Source: Candidatus Enterousia scatequi (lineage in GTDB: Bacteria > Pseudomonadota > Alphaproteobacteria > Rs-D84). Taken from it: 49,151 nucleotides of DNA. A program made the translations under genes and the position numbers. The stretch is taken from NCBI GenBank assembly GCA_018064405.1, contig JAGHVG010000003.1, positions 1-49,151 on the forward strand, in the 5' to 3' direction. The notes beneath the pieces are model-generated. The model made no database searches and was not told the origin of the DNA. It was given only the letters and a program-made list of their open reading frames with translations. Numbering within the stretch: position 1 is the first letter of the stretch; each line of letters begins with the position of its first letter. This document shows positions 14,951 through 23,424 of this stretch, one piece after another.

Positions 14951-14956
14951 AACAGT

Positions 14957-14985
14957 AAAATAGCCGTTTTGTTTTATTTTTGCAA
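14957..14985 (-). promoter_or_regulatory. priA promoter (leaderless arrangement)
   Basis: On the minus strand, TTGCAA, 17 bp and TATTTT are followed by six bases and the priA ATG. The -35 overlaps the last codons of miaA. Confidence 0.55.
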
Positions 14986-15864
14986 CAATATATCTATATC
15001 TGCGTCGGTCGGCACATGATTGATAATAACATCGGCGTCATACTGTGTTCTGAACCATGTTCGTTGGCGTTTTGCGTATTGATTCGTTTTTGTAATCCAA
15101 TTTTCAATACATTTTTCGTAACTTATTTTACCATTAATATAATCAACCAACTGGGTCGCACCAATTGCACGTGACGCATCAAAATCGTTGGCAATTATAT
15201 CTTCTGCCTCGCCCATGGCACCCGATGCAACCATTTCAGGAACGCGCGTTGCGATACGTTCACGCAAAACATCAGCATCAGGATTTATCAGCACCCGCAC
15301 CGCATCCGGCGCAATCGCACCGATACGACGTTTTTTCTGAAATTCAGTAATGTGGTGACCGGTTTCCAAAAACACCTCTAACGCACGGGATATTCGCTGG
15401 GGATCCGTTGCATTAAAATCATCAGGCAACATTTTACGTGCACTATCCACATCAAACATTACCAATTCACGTGCTAAATTCCTGTTATCATCGCTAATAT
15501 CCGGCATTGGTGACATACCGTTGATGATGGCGTTTATGTAATATCCCGTTCCACCAACAAAAATTGGAACCTTATTTTGCGACAACGCATCATCATACGC
15601 CTGCCCTGCCAGCGACAAATATTCAGACACACTGATTTGACTATCCAAATCCATGATGGAAAATAACCTGTATGGAACACCATCTATATCATCCGAAATA
15701 TCACGACCTGCAAAAGGACTGGCTGATATGTTTTCTATACCGCGATAAATCTGGACACTATCACAATTTATAATAACCCCACCAATACGCATTGCCAGCG
15801 CATGCGCAAACCCAGATTTTCCAGATGCTGTCGGTCCAGTAATAATAAATGATGTTTGTACCAT
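14974..15864 (-). CDS. miaA: tRNA dimethylallyltransferase
   Basis: MiaA adds an isopentenyl group to A37 of tRNAs that read codons starting with U. The P-loop GPTASGKS is at residues 9-16. The DSVQIYRG motif near 34 holds the conserved Asp that contacts A37. VGGTGYYINAIINGM is the family's VGGTGLY block. RRIGAIAPD follows, and the C-terminal QYAKRQRTWFR is the family's final motif. The length (296 aa) is normal. The ATG at 15864 has no ribosome binding site; a near-consensus promoter ends seven bases before it. The gene precedes priA. Confidence 0.96.
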   Translation of the reverse strand: MVQTSFIITGPTASGKSGFAHALAMRIGGVIINCDSVQIYRGIENISASPFAGRDISDDIDGVPYRLFSIMDLDSQISVSEYLSLAGQAYDDALSQNKVPIFVGGTGYYINAIINGMSPMPDISDDNRNLARELVMFDVDSARKMLPDDFNATDPQRISRALEVFLETGHHITEFQKKRRIGAIAPDAVRVLINPDADVLRERIATRVPEMVASGAMGEAEDIIANDFDASRAIGATQLVDYINGKISYEKCIENWITKTNQYAKRQRTWFRTQYDADVIINHVPTDADIDILLQK

Positions 15865-15871
15865 GTCATAT

Positions 15872-15900
15872 ATTATACATTTTGTATTTTATAACTGCAA
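15872..15900 (-). promoter_or_regulatory. miaA promoter (leaderless arrangement)
   Basis: On the minus strand, TTGCAG, 17 bp and a perfect TATAAT are followed by seven bases and the ATG. This is the clearest of the leaderless promoters in the window. Confidence 0.7.
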
Positions 15901-15923
15901 GAAACCAAAGTAAAAAAATCCGA

Positions 15924-15953
15924 TTGTCTATTATACAAAATAAATGATAAAAT
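15924..15953 (+). promoter_or_regulatory. Putative gapA promoter
   Basis: TTGTCT, 18 bp and TAAAAT are followed by a leader of about 27 nt with AAAGGA ahead of the ATG. Confidence 0.5.
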
Positions 15954-15986
15954 TGATGCATAAGGAATAAATGAAAGGATGACAAT

Positions 15987-16985
15987 ATGAACAAAATTAG
16001 AGTTGCTATTAACGGGTTTGGACGTATCGGACGTATGGTTTTGCGTGCTGCATTGGAATCAAAACGCGATGACATTGAATTTGTTGCAATAAATGATTTG
16101 GCACCAATTGAACAAAACGCATATCTGTTGCAATACGATTCTGTGCATAGAACAATGCCACTGGATGTTAAAACAGATGGCGATTATATAATTGCAGGTA
16201 ATCAAAAAATCAAATGTATTTCTGAACGCGATCCAAACAATTTGCCATGGGGAAAAATGGATATAGATATCGTCATGGAATGCACAGGTCTGTTCACCGC
16301 TGCGGACAAGGCACGTGTACACCTGGAACGCGGTGCAAAACGCGTGTTGGTATCTGCACCATCCGCAGGGGCAGATGCAACAATCGTTTATGGTGTTAAT
16401 GATAAAACATTAAAAAAATCTGACTTAATCGTTTCAAACGCATCATGCACAACAAATTGTTTGGCACCTGTGGTAAAGGTGTTGGATGAACATTTCGGAA
16501 TTGTAAACGGATGGATGACAACCATTCATGCCTACACCGGCGACCAGCAATTATTGGATAAAACGCACAAGGATTTCCGCCGCGCACGTGCCGCCGCCCT
16601 GTCTATGATTCCAACCAGCACCGGTGCCGCCAAGGCAATTGGATTGGTGTTACCACAACTGGCGGGAAAACTAGATGGTATTGCGATTCGCGTTCCAACA
16701 CCTGATGTTTCGGTCGTTGAATTAGTGGCAAATTTGAAAAACAATGCAACACCAGATGAAATTAATTCTGTGATGAAAAATTCAGTATCTGATATTTTTG
16801 CATACAACGAAAAACCCTTGGTTTCCATTGACTTTACACATGACGACCACAGCGCCACTTTGGACGCATCACAAACAAAAATGGTGGGGGATAAAACCGT
16901 TCATTTGACCGCATGGTATGATAATGAATGGGGATTTTCAAACCGTATGTGTGACACAGCCGTCGCAATCGGAAAGTTAATATAA
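15987..16985 (+). CDS. gapA: Glyceraldehyde-3-phosphate dehydrogenase, type I
   Basis: This glycolytic enzyme oxidises and phosphorylates glyceraldehyde-3-phosphate with NAD. The N-terminal Rossmann motif is INGFGRIGR. The active-site block is SNASCTTNCLAP, with the catalytic Cys near residue 152. The phosphate-binding segment TGAAKAIGLVLP and the C-terminal WYDNEWGFSNR are intact. The length (332 aa) is standard. The start is set by AAAGGATG at good spacing. It is convergent with a small HTH gene only nine bases away, with no evident terminator between. With lactate dehydrogenase 450 bp further on, this is consistent with lactate fermentation. Confidence 0.97.
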   Translation: MNKIRVAINGFGRIGRMVLRAALESKRDDIEFVAINDLAPIEQNAYLLQYDSVHRTMPLDVKTDGDYIIAGNQKIKCISERDPNNLPWGKMDIDIVMECTGLFTAADKARVHLERGAKRVLVSAPSAGADATIVYGVNDKTLKKSDLIVSNASCTTNCLAPVVKVLDEHFGIVNGWMTTIHAYTGDQQLLDKTHKDFRRARAAALSMIPTSTGAAKAIGLVLPQLAGKLDGIAIRVPTPDVSVVELVANLKNNATPDEINSVMKNSVSDIFAYNEKPLVSIDFTHDDHSATLDASQTKMVGDKTVHLTAWYDNEWGFSNRMCDTAVAIGKLI

Positions 16986-16994
16986 CCATAATGA

Positions 16995-17231
16995 CTATTT
17001 GATTTTTTTGGGAAACAATTTTGCAAACTGTTGAACAGATGTATGTGTTGCGGTTAATACCTTGGCGATCGTTTCTGTGGATATCCAACGTGGTTGACCG
17101 CGTGGTGAAAAACGTTTGCATTTGTTAAATACCGTTGAATCCAGACCACTTAATCGCGCCAATGCAGAACACGTCATATTATTCTGTTTAGCCAAATTAT
17201 CAATCGCATGCCATAATGCTGTGTGTAACAT
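16995..17231 (-). CDS. Stand-alone helix-turn-helix protein related to S24/LexA-like regulators
   Basis: The 78-aa protein matches the DNA-binding domain of an alphaproteobacterial repressor-like family: an AID.LA segment, then SALARLSGLDSTVFNKCKRFSPRGQPRWISTETIAKVLTAT. In that family the HTH is usually fused to an S24 peptidase-like domain. Here the protein stops at FPKKIK, just after the HTH. It is either a natural short form or a truncated remnant; the frame and ribosome binding site (AAAGGAA) are intact, so it is probably expressed. A small palindrome, CATGTACATG, lies just upstream and could be an operator. The target genes are unknown. The family assignment is from memory of its motif. 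Confidence 0.75.
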   Translation of the reverse strand: MLHTALWHAIDNLAKQNNMTCSALARLSGLDSTVFNKCKRFSPRGQPRWISTETIAKVLTATHTSVQQFAKLFPKKIK

Positions 17232-17401
17232 AATATATTTCCTTTCATGTACATGATTGTATGCTTTTTTTGATTTTATTCATATTATCACACGCAGTGG
17301 TTGAAAATACGTTTACAAATATGAATAAAAACAAACAAAACAGAAACTTTACCGAATCGCACATAAAAACATAATCTTATGCAAACGGCATAAAAATATG
17401 A

Positions 17402-17407
17402 TATAAT
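17402..17407 (+). promoter_or_regulatory. Putative ldh extended -10
   Basis: TGATATAAT is an extended -10, 23 bases ahead of the ldh ATG. The -35 is weak (TTATGC, 18 bp). The 17232-17400 stretch is otherwise AT-rich with no gene. Confidence 0.45.
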
Positions 17408-17429
17408 CAATACAAAGAAAGGATTTATC

Positions 17430-18350
17430 ATGAAGGTTGCTATTATCGGAATTGGGTCTGTGGGATCGGCTGTTGCGACAGCAGTAAAAAACACAGGTCT
17501 GTTTAATGAAATTGTTTTATTTGATCGTGATGGTGCGCGTGCACGCGCCGCTGCCGAAGATTTAGGTCATGCATCGGCATTTGAACGCGACATAAAAATA
17601 ACAGATGTCAGTAATTATCGTGGAATACGTGGTTCTGATATTGTTGTTATTGCAGCAGGGGCCAACCAAAAACCAGGTCAGCCACGCAGTGAATTAGTAA
17701 AAACGAATGCTAGCGTGATATCAGACGTCATCCCAAAGGTTATGCAAAACGTTGATAAAAACAAAATTAAAATAGTCATTGTCACAAACCCATTGGATGC
17801 AATGGTTATATTGGCGCAAAAATTATCTGGTCTGCCATCAGAACGCGTCATAGGGACAGGAACAATGTTGGATTCTGCACGTCTGCGCACAATTTTGTCC
17901 AGGCATTTATGCGTATCACCACAATCAATAAATGCGTATGTCTTAGGCGAACATGGCGATTCAAGTGTTATCAACTGGTCATCTATTACGATTGGATCCG
18001 TGGCATTGAACGATTTTTGCCGCCAGGTTAAAATGCCAATATCTGCATCTGCAAAAAAAACTATTGAACACAGGGTTCATGCTGCGGCATATGAAATTAT
18101 CCAGGGACGTGGTGCAACATGGGACGGAATTGCTGCCGCAGTTGCTGATTTACTACGCACCATAATCAACAACGAAAATCGTATTGTGACGGTTAGTTGT
18201 GTTTCAAAAAATGTTGCCTTATCGTTGCCACGAATTGTTGGTGAATGTGGATGTGTTGCAACGCTAATGCCCCAAATGTCAAAGGCAGAATCTGAACAAC
18301 TACAAACCAGTATTAGTGCAATACGCGCAAATTATAAATTAATAAAATAA
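17430..18350 (+). CDS. ldh: L-lactate dehydrogenase
   Basis: This enzyme reduces pyruvate to L-lactate with NADH, regenerating NAD in fermentation. The Rossmann motif is GIGSVGSAVA. The substrate loop reads AGANQKPGQPR, with Gln at the specificity position where malate dehydrogenase has Arg, so lactate is preferred. VTNPLDAM, GTGTMLDSARLR (substrate Arg) and GEHGDSS (catalytic His) are all present. The length (306 aa) is normal. AAAGGA precedes the ATG. It is followed by a terminator hairpin. Confidence 0.92.
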   Translation: MKVAIIGIGSVGSAVATAVKNTGLFNEIVLFDRDGARARAAAEDLGHASAFERDIKITDVSNYRGIRGSDIVVIAAGANQKPGQPRSELVKTNASVISDVIPKVMQNVDKNKIKIVIVTNPLDAMVILAQKLSGLPSERVIGTGTMLDSARLRTILSRHLCVSPQSINAYVLGEHGDSSVINWSSITIGSVALNDFCRQVKMPISASAKKTIEHRVHAAAYEIIQGRGATWDGIAAAVADLLRTIINNENRIVTVSCVSKNVALSLPRIVGECGCVATLMPQMSKAESEQLQTSISAIRANYKLIK

Positions 18351-18373
18351 ATCGGACTACAATCCGATTTATT
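18346..18373 (+). terminator. Terminator-like hairpin after ldh
   Basis: An 11-bp stem AATAAATCGGA/TCCGATTTATT overlaps the ldh stop. The tail is AT-rich rather than a pure T run. Confidence 0.6.
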
Positions 18374-18419
18374 ATCAAATTTTTTGCTATATAATTGGTC
18401 ATATAAAGGGGAAACGTAT

Positions 18420-18713
18420 ATGGCATACAGTATAGTGTATACATTATGTTCTGACGGATTCGGATTTGATGCCAAGTGTTATGGTAAAAATATTGGCAAG
18501 ATAACATTTGCACGTATAGGCCCAAACAAGTTTATAATTGATCATACAGCAGTCATTACAGAGTATCAACATATGCAGGTTGGTCTAAACTTGGTGCGTC
18601 AGGTTGCAGATTTAGCGCGAAAACAAAACAGAAAAATTTTCCCATTATGCCCGTTCGCACGTGCAATGTTTAACAGATATGCAGAATTTAACGACGTCAG
18701 AATATCACATTAA
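18420..18713 (+). CDS. Small GNAT-fold N-acetyltransferase-like protein
   Basis: The 97-aa protein fits the short YjdJ-type GCN5-related group (PF14542-like). A beta hairpin (KITFARIGPNKFIIDHTAVITEY) is followed by the acetyl-CoA loop region MQVGLNLVRQVADLARKQNRKIFPLCPFARAMFNRYAEFNDV. The PLCPFA and HTAV segments are characteristic. The usual GxGxG/A of the pyrophosphate loop is degenerate (QVGLN). The track start at 18384 is upstream of the ribosome binding site AAAGGGGAAA; ATG 18420 is used. The substrate is unknown. Confidence 0.75.
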   Translation: MAYSIVYTLCSDGFGFDAKCYGKNIGKITFARIGPNKFIIDHTAVITEYQHMQVGLNLVRQVADLARKQNRKIFPLCPFARAMFNRYAEFNDVRISH

Positions 18714-18786
18714 TTATTTGTAATTTTATCCTTGCACCAGATATTATTGCTATCTATAATACGCAGGTATGTAAAAGGAGAAAATT

Positions 18787-19353
18787 ATGAAATCACCATT
18801 TATTTTAACTGCTTTATTAGGCATGACAATCGCCGGGGGCGCATCAGCTGCGGATATCACAATATATTATTCACCATCATGTCCGCATTGTCATCACGCA
18901 CGTGATTTTATAAAAAACAATTTGATATATGAATATCCTTCTATAAAGGTGACAGAGGTTAACGTTACGCGGCCTGAACATCAGGGTGTGTTTTCAGACG
19001 CATTGAAAAAATGCGAATATGAATCTGGTGGTGTTCCTGTGCTTGTTGTCGGGGAAAAATGTTTCCAGGGCTATGCTGATTATATGCAATCTGATTTACG
19101 CACAGCGGTTGAAGCCGACTTGTCCGAAGAAAACAAAACATTTGCAAAAAATGTTGTATCTGAAATGGATGAGGATGCAACAAAATATAAAACAGAGCAC
19201 GCATCTGAGGCCGCAAAAATAACAGAATACACATCTGATACAGGTGAACAAAAAAAAAATAACACAGGATCAGTAATCGGCTTTTACGCTTTATTGGTCG
19301 TATTAATTGCTGCATTAGGTTTTGTACTGGTACGGAAACCAAAAAAGAAATAA
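18787..19353 (+). CDS. Membrane-anchored thioredoxin-fold protein
   Basis: The 188-aa protein has a signal peptide (MKSPFILTALLGMTIAGGASA). It then has a thioredoxin/glutaredoxin-like domain beginning ITIYYSPSCPHCHHARDFI, with the redox motif CPHC near residues 35-38. The cis-Pro segment GGVPVLVVGEKCFQGY is conserved. An acidic linker follows. The C-terminal transmembrane helix (SVIGFYALLVVLIAALGFVLV) is followed by KPKKK, so the domain faces the periplasm. The likely role is a periplasmic thiol oxidoreductase; a further Cys pair (CEYESGG..C) may matter. AAAAGGAG precedes the start. cvpA follows 12 bases later. Confidence 0.82.
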   Translation: MKSPFILTALLGMTIAGGASAADITIYYSPSCPHCHHARDFIKNNLIYEYPSIKVTEVNVTRPEHQGVFSDALKKCEYESGGVPVLVVGEKCFQGYADYMQSDLRTAVEADLSEENKTFAKNVVSEMDEDATKYKTEHASEAAKITEYTSDTGEQKKNNTGSVIGFYALLVVLIAALGFVLVRKPKKK

Positions 19354-19365
19354 ACAGGAATAACC

Positions 19366-20094
19366 ATGTTTGATTTAACGATTCTAGATTATATTTATGT
19401 TGGTGTTATAATTTTATCAACCGTGTGGGCAACCGTTCGTGGTGGGGTGTATGAAACAATATCTACACTGGCATGGGTGGTTGCCGCGGTTGCAGCTAGG
19501 TTTGTATCACCATGGTTGGATGGATTATTACAATCCTGGTTTAAATTATCCGAATCAACTGTGGGGACACTTGTTGCATCTTATTTCATTGTGTTCTTTG
19601 TAATTTTGTTATTAACAGGAATTGTTAATTCTAAATTACGCGACAGGATTCAACGCAGTGTCTTAAACGTTACCGATAAAACGCTAGGCGTTATATTTGG
19701 AATCATACGTGGCATTGTGCTAATGGGCGGTTTATACTGGTTATCGTTATGGTATTATTCCGACACACCACAATTACCGTCCTGGGTGGAAAACGCACGC
19801 ACACGCCCAATTATGCAAATGACGGCGGTTAAGATAGACCAGTGGTTTGTACCTGGGGCTGAAAACAAATTATTACAACGTGATGTTGCAGGATCCAAAG
19901 AAGCGATAGAGATTTACAACAACCTAATAAATCCCGCAATACAAAACAAACAAGAATCTGAATCAACCCAGGAAGGTGATACTGGCTATAAATCGTCGGA
20001 AAGAACGGCATTGGAAAATCAGTTATTACAAATAGAAACCGTTGCTAATGTTATAGAGGAACGCGAATCCGCCGAAGAAACAAATAAAGAATAA
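19366..20094 (+). CDS. cvpA: CvpA family membrane protein
   Basis: CvpA-family proteins are inner-membrane proteins first linked to colicin V production and later to envelope stress. Four hydrophobic segments lie in the first ~135 residues: LDYIYVGVIILSTVWATVRG, ISTLAWVVAAVAARF, TLVASYFIVFFVILLLTGIV and GVIFGIIRGIVLMGGLYWLSL. The RGGVYE motif after the first segment is typical of the family. A charged cytosolic tail of about 90 residues ends in Glu-rich coils, longer than in E. coli. It probably shares a transcript with the thioredoxin-fold gene. Confidence 0.85.
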   Translation: MFDLTILDYIYVGVIILSTVWATVRGGVYETISTLAWVVAAVAARFVSPWLDGLLQSWFKLSESTVGTLVASYFIVFFVILLLTGIVNSKLRDRIQRSVLNVTDKTLGVIFGIIRGIVLMGGLYWLSLWYYSDTPQLPSWVENARTRPIMQMTAVKIDQWFVPGAENKLLQRDVAGSKEAIEIYNNLINPAIQNKQESESTQEGDTGYKSSERTALENQLLQIETVANVIEERESAEETNKE

Positions 20095-20105
20095 AAAAAT
20101 AATTA

Positions 20106-20142
20106 ATAAAAAAACACCGCCCAAATGGGCGGTTTGTTTTTA
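20106..20142. terminator. Bidirectional terminator between cvpA and proS
   Basis: A stem ACCGCCC/GGGCGGT with an AAAT loop has T tracts on both strands. It serves convergent cvpA and proS. Confidence 0.85.
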
Positions 20143-21576
20143 ATATGATTTTGCTACAAAGACATATGTCGGATCAGAATCATCCAAACAACGTCTTGAT
20201 ATTTTATATTTTTCTATCAGTGCATCAAATTCAGCATTCGCTGTTTGGTCGTATTTGATACGGAAAAACCCGATTGTTCCCTTGGCTAATTCTTGTTCTA
20301 AATCTGACAAACAGGATACATTGTGTATCATATTCTTGTTACGTTTTTGTGCAGCACGCAACATATCTGATTGCATCTGATTTAACATATCATTTGCCTG
20401 TTTTACCAAATCGTCACAAGACAATGTCTGTTTAGAATCCTTGCCTAAATCGCGACGTGTTATTGTCACAGAATTACTGTCCATTTCACGTGGTCCAATT
20501 TCAACACGCAGGGGAACACCACGCTTAATCCATTTCCACATTTTATCGGGTGCGCGCATATCAGATGTATCAACCAACACACGAATACCAGATTCACGTA
20601 ATTTGTCACCCAATTTTTCAGCATAACAAGTTAATTCGTCAGAAATCTCATCTCGTGTAATCGGAATAATCACAATTTGATATGGGGCAACCGCCGGTGG
20701 CAATACCAATCCATCATCATCAGAATGCGTCATAAACAATCCGCCCATCATACGCGTTGATGTTCCCCATGATGTTGTCCACGCATGTTGCAATTTTCCA
20801 TCTGTTCCCAAAAACTGAATACTAAATGATTTTGAAAAATGCTGACCCAAATCATGCGATGTTCCCGCCTGTAACGCCTTGCCGTCTTGCATAATTTGTT
20901 CGGTCGTATAAGTATGGTCAGCACCAGCAAATCTTTCTTCAGGTGTCTTTTCACCCATAATCACAGGTATAGCCAATACTTGTTCCATATAATCAGCATA
21001 TAATTTATGCATTTTACGTGCATCTGCGTTTGCCTCTTCATGTGTGGCAAAAACATTATGACCTTCCTGCCAGTTAAATTCTGATGTTCGCAAGAATAAA
21101 CGTGGGCGCATTTCCCAGCGCATAACATTTACCCATTGATTCAATTTTAATGGCAAATCACGCCATGATTGGACCCACCGCGACATCGCATCACCAATGA
21201 TTGTTTCAGATGTTGGACGAATAACATATGGATCTGTTAATTGTGAATCAGGATCTGGCTGTAATTTTCCATCAATCATTTTTAATCTGTGATGCGTGAC
21301 AACCGCACATTCCTTAGCAAATCCAGCAACATGTTCTGCTTCTTTGTTAAAAAAATCAACCGGTATCAATAATGGAAAGTTCGCATTCAAAACACCACAC
21401 GCTTTTATACGTTTATCCATTTCATCACGCATTAATTCCCATATTGCCCATCCATAAGGTTTAATTGTCATACAACCACGCACAGGTGAATTTTCCGCTA
21501 AATCAGCGGCGACAATTAAATTTTGATACCATTCACTAAAATTTTCTGCACGGGTTGGTGTAATAGCTGTTTTCAT
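20140..21576 (-). CDS. proS: Proline--tRNA ligase, archaeal/eukaryotic type
   Basis: This class II synthetase charges tRNA-Pro. The core motifs are GCMTIKPYGWAIWELM (motif 1 region), VMRWEMRPRLFLRTSEFNWQEGHNVFATHEEA (motif 2) and GTSTRMMGGLFMTHSDDDGLVLPP (motif 3). The anticodon-binding domain begins at about residue 300 (PYQIVIIPI). The C-terminus ends in Tyr (VFVAKSY), typical of the archaeal/eukaryotic-like branch. The bacterial-type insertion domain is absent. Only one Cys remains where that branch often has a four-Cys zinc site. Most Alphaproteobacteria carry a bacterial-style ProRS, so transfer is likely. It starts two bases after the olsA stop, and AGAGAAG serves as ribosome binding site. 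Confidence 0.93.
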   Translation of the reverse strand: MKTAITPTRAENFSEWYQNLIVAADLAENSPVRGCMTIKPYGWAIWELMRDEMDKRIKACGVLNANFPLLIPVDFFNKEAEHVAGFAKECAVVTHHRLKMIDGKLQPDPDSQLTDPYVIRPTSETIIGDAMSRWVQSWRDLPLKLNQWVNVMRWEMRPRLFLRTSEFNWQEGHNVFATHEEANADARKMHKLYADYMEQVLAIPVIMGEKTPEERFAGADHTYTTEQIMQDGKALQAGTSHDLGQHFSKSFSIQFLGTDGKLQHAWTTSWGTSTRMMGGLFMTHSDDDGLVLPPAVAPYQIVIIPITRDEISDELTCYAEKLGDKLRESGIRVLVDTSDMRAPDKMWKWIKRGVPLRVEIGPREMDSNSVTITRRDLGKDSKQTLSCDDLVKQANDMLNQMQSDMLRAAQKRNKNMIHNVSCLSDLEQELAKGTIGFFRIKYDQTANAEFDALIEKYKISRRCLDDSDPTYVFVAKSY

Positions 21577-21578
21577 TT

Positions 21579-22409
21579 TTACTTCTCTTGTTTATCTTTT
21601 AATTCCATATATTTATCCGAAACTATTTTATGCAGTTTCAATGCAATTTCTTTTCTGTCCATATTCCCCAAACGGGGCACAGGTAAAACGTGAATATCAA
21701 CTAAAAATCCGCCCAAAACCATAATGTGAAACACCTGGCCAAATGCACTGCGTTCATGTTCACATTTTGGTCCCATATCTTGTTTTGCATTATCAAAATA
21801 TCCAAAATGATTTGCCATATCAATATCACTGATTATGCCACCATCACGATAGCGATAATTCATCACAACCGGTTGAATCGTTAGATTATCATTACCCTCA
21901 ACAATATTAAACAGTGTACTTTTAAATTCCTTAACGTACGCACCGTTGGTGGTTGTTCCCTCAGGAAATAAAAACATGGGATATGGTGAATGCTGCATTT
22001 GATTACGCACCACGTTTAACGCATCCATAGCATGCGATGGACGACGATCAACAAATATGACACCAAACTTTTTTGCCAACCAGCCAACAACTGGATATCC
22101 TGCAATATCTATTTTTCCAAAAAATGTTGCGCCAAATGCAATCGGCATAGAAACAAATTCAAACACAGATATATGATTGCATACGCATAACAATGGACGT
22201 TTTCCAGATAACGCACCATGGACACGAACGCGAACCCCCGTCCAAAATGCCATTGTGCGCATAAAAAAACGCATATACGCAACAGATGCACGCCCCGTTG
22301 GTATCAGGCATAAAATAGGTATATGCAACAAAACCGTAACCCAGAACAATATAAATTTAAATACGGCAAATGTTGTATTCAAAAAATTTTGTTTGCGTGG
22401 ACGTTGCAT
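21579..22409 (-). CDS. olsA: Lysophospholipid-type acyltransferase, probable OlsA
   Basis: This is a PlsC-family membrane acyltransferase. A hydrophobic N-terminus (FAVFKFILFWVTVLLHIPILCLI) anchors it to the inner membrane. The catalytic block is NHISVFEFVS (NHx4E variant of NHx4D). FGKIDIAGYPVVGWLAKKFGVIFVDR and FPEGTTTNG are the acceptor motifs. Because it overlaps olsB by one base (TGATG), I read it as OlsA, which O-acylates lyso-ornithine lipid. A role in phosphatidic acid synthesis is an alternative, since OlsA/PlsC proteins can overlap in function. proS follows. Confidence 0.82.
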   Translation of the reverse strand: MQRPRKQNFLNTTFAVFKFILFWVTVLLHIPILCLIPTGRASVAYMRFFMRTMAFWTGVRVRVHGALSGKRPLLCVCNHISVFEFVSMPIAFGATFFGKIDIAGYPVVGWLAKKFGVIFVDRRPSHAMDALNVVRNQMQHSPYPMFLFPEGTTTNGAYVKEFKSTLFNIVEGNDNLTIQPVVMNYRYRDGGIISDIDMANHFGYFDNAKQDMGPKCEHERSAFGQVFHIMVLGGFLVDIHVLPVPRLGNMDRKEIALKLHKIVSDKYMELKDKQEK

Positions 22410-23362
22410 CAGTTTTCTTCTTCGGTTGGTGCATCTTGAACAAATTCAGCATCCGCAGCATCTTCGCGTAACAAGAAGTCAAAGAACGCATGCACTGCCT
22501 TAAACGCCCCAGTAATGGGTGATGCCAAAACACGTGCCAACATATGTAACGGTCCATGTTTTATATTCAAATCTGCAAATGCGTTTTCACTGCCTGCGAA
22601 ATGTTTTTGATATGCCTTGTCAACATCTTTGGTTTGAACCATAACGAACACATCATACGATCCAAATTGCTTATCAACAAAGACACCCTTGCCAAACGTT
22701 GCCCCAAGGCGTAAATAACCCTTGATTAATGGGGTCATTTCTTTTTTGGCCCTATCTTCGTCAACAAATGCACGTGGTAAAATGTTCATCTGTGACATCT
22801 TTGGATTGACACCATCGGCAAATGCGTCTGTATTAACCGTTGCACGCAAGTGCAGTGGCGATAAATAATTATAATACAAATACGAAATAGCCTGCGCAGA
22901 ATCCGCCGGGTTTGTACCAACCCACGAAGGCACACCAAATAATATTGCAATTTTACGTTTTACAACATATTCACACAGACCCGCCCACAACAAACGCATG
23001 ACCAATCCGTTTTCACGATATGCCGCATCAACGCATGCACGCGACATTTCGGCAATATTACCATTGATGTTTTTTATTTTAGCAATATTAAATTCTGTTT
23101 CTGTATAGAAACCGCCCATCTTTTCAGCACCTTTGCGATCAATAATACGGTATGTTCCGACAATTTTACCATTGTGGAAAACAGCCATATATTCTGCATA
23201 TGTATCGTATGCATCATATTCTTCACGTAAATTTTGCTGTTCATCTGTGGGGGTTGCGTTTTCTTCTTCACAAAACACAGTATAACGCAACTGGCGCACC
23301 TGGCGTCTTTCTTCTTTATTACGTGTCAATCGCACTTCGTAATCACGAACTTTTATTGCCAT
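22409..23362 (-). CDS. olsB: L-ornithine N-alpha-acyltransferase
   Basis: OlsB transfers a 3-hydroxyacyl group from acyl-carrier protein to ornithine, the first step of ornithine-lipid synthesis. The GNAT-like fold has the family pattern: RQLRYTVFCEEENA near residue 25, KIVGTYRIIDRKGAEKMGGFYTETEFNIAKI, MSRACVDAAYRENGLVMRLLWAGLCEYV, and ILFGVPSWVGTNPADSAQAISYLYYNYLSP. After about residue 230 there is an extra C-terminal extension ending in acidic residues. AAAGGA precedes the ATG, and a good promoter with an extended -10 lies upstream. It leads the olsB-olsA-proS operon. Confidence 0.87.
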   Translation of the reverse strand: MAIKVRDYEVRLTRNKEERRQVRQLRYTVFCEEENATPTDEQQNLREEYDAYDTYAEYMAVFHNGKIVGTYRIIDRKGAEKMGGFYTETEFNIAKIKNINGNIAEMSRACVDAAYRENGLVMRLLWAGLCEYVVKRKIAILFGVPSWVGTNPADSAQAISYLYYNYLSPLHLRATVNTDAFADGVNPKMSQMNILPRAFVDEDRAKKEMTPLIKGYLRLGATFGKGVFVDKQFGSYDVFVMVQTKDVDKAYQKHFAGSENAFADLNIKHGPLHMLARVLASPITGAFKAVHAFFDFLLREDAADAEFVQDAPTEEEN

Positions 23363-23391
23363 AACATAAATCCTTTATCAAATATAGGTTA

Positions 23392-23420
23392 AGAATACCA
23401 AACAAGTGGCAAATTTTCAA
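23392..23420 (-). promoter_or_regulatory. olsB operon promoter
   Basis: On the minus strand, TTGAAA, 17 bp and TATTCT are present, with the TG of an extended -10. Confidence 0.55.
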
Positions 23421-23424
23421 TATT

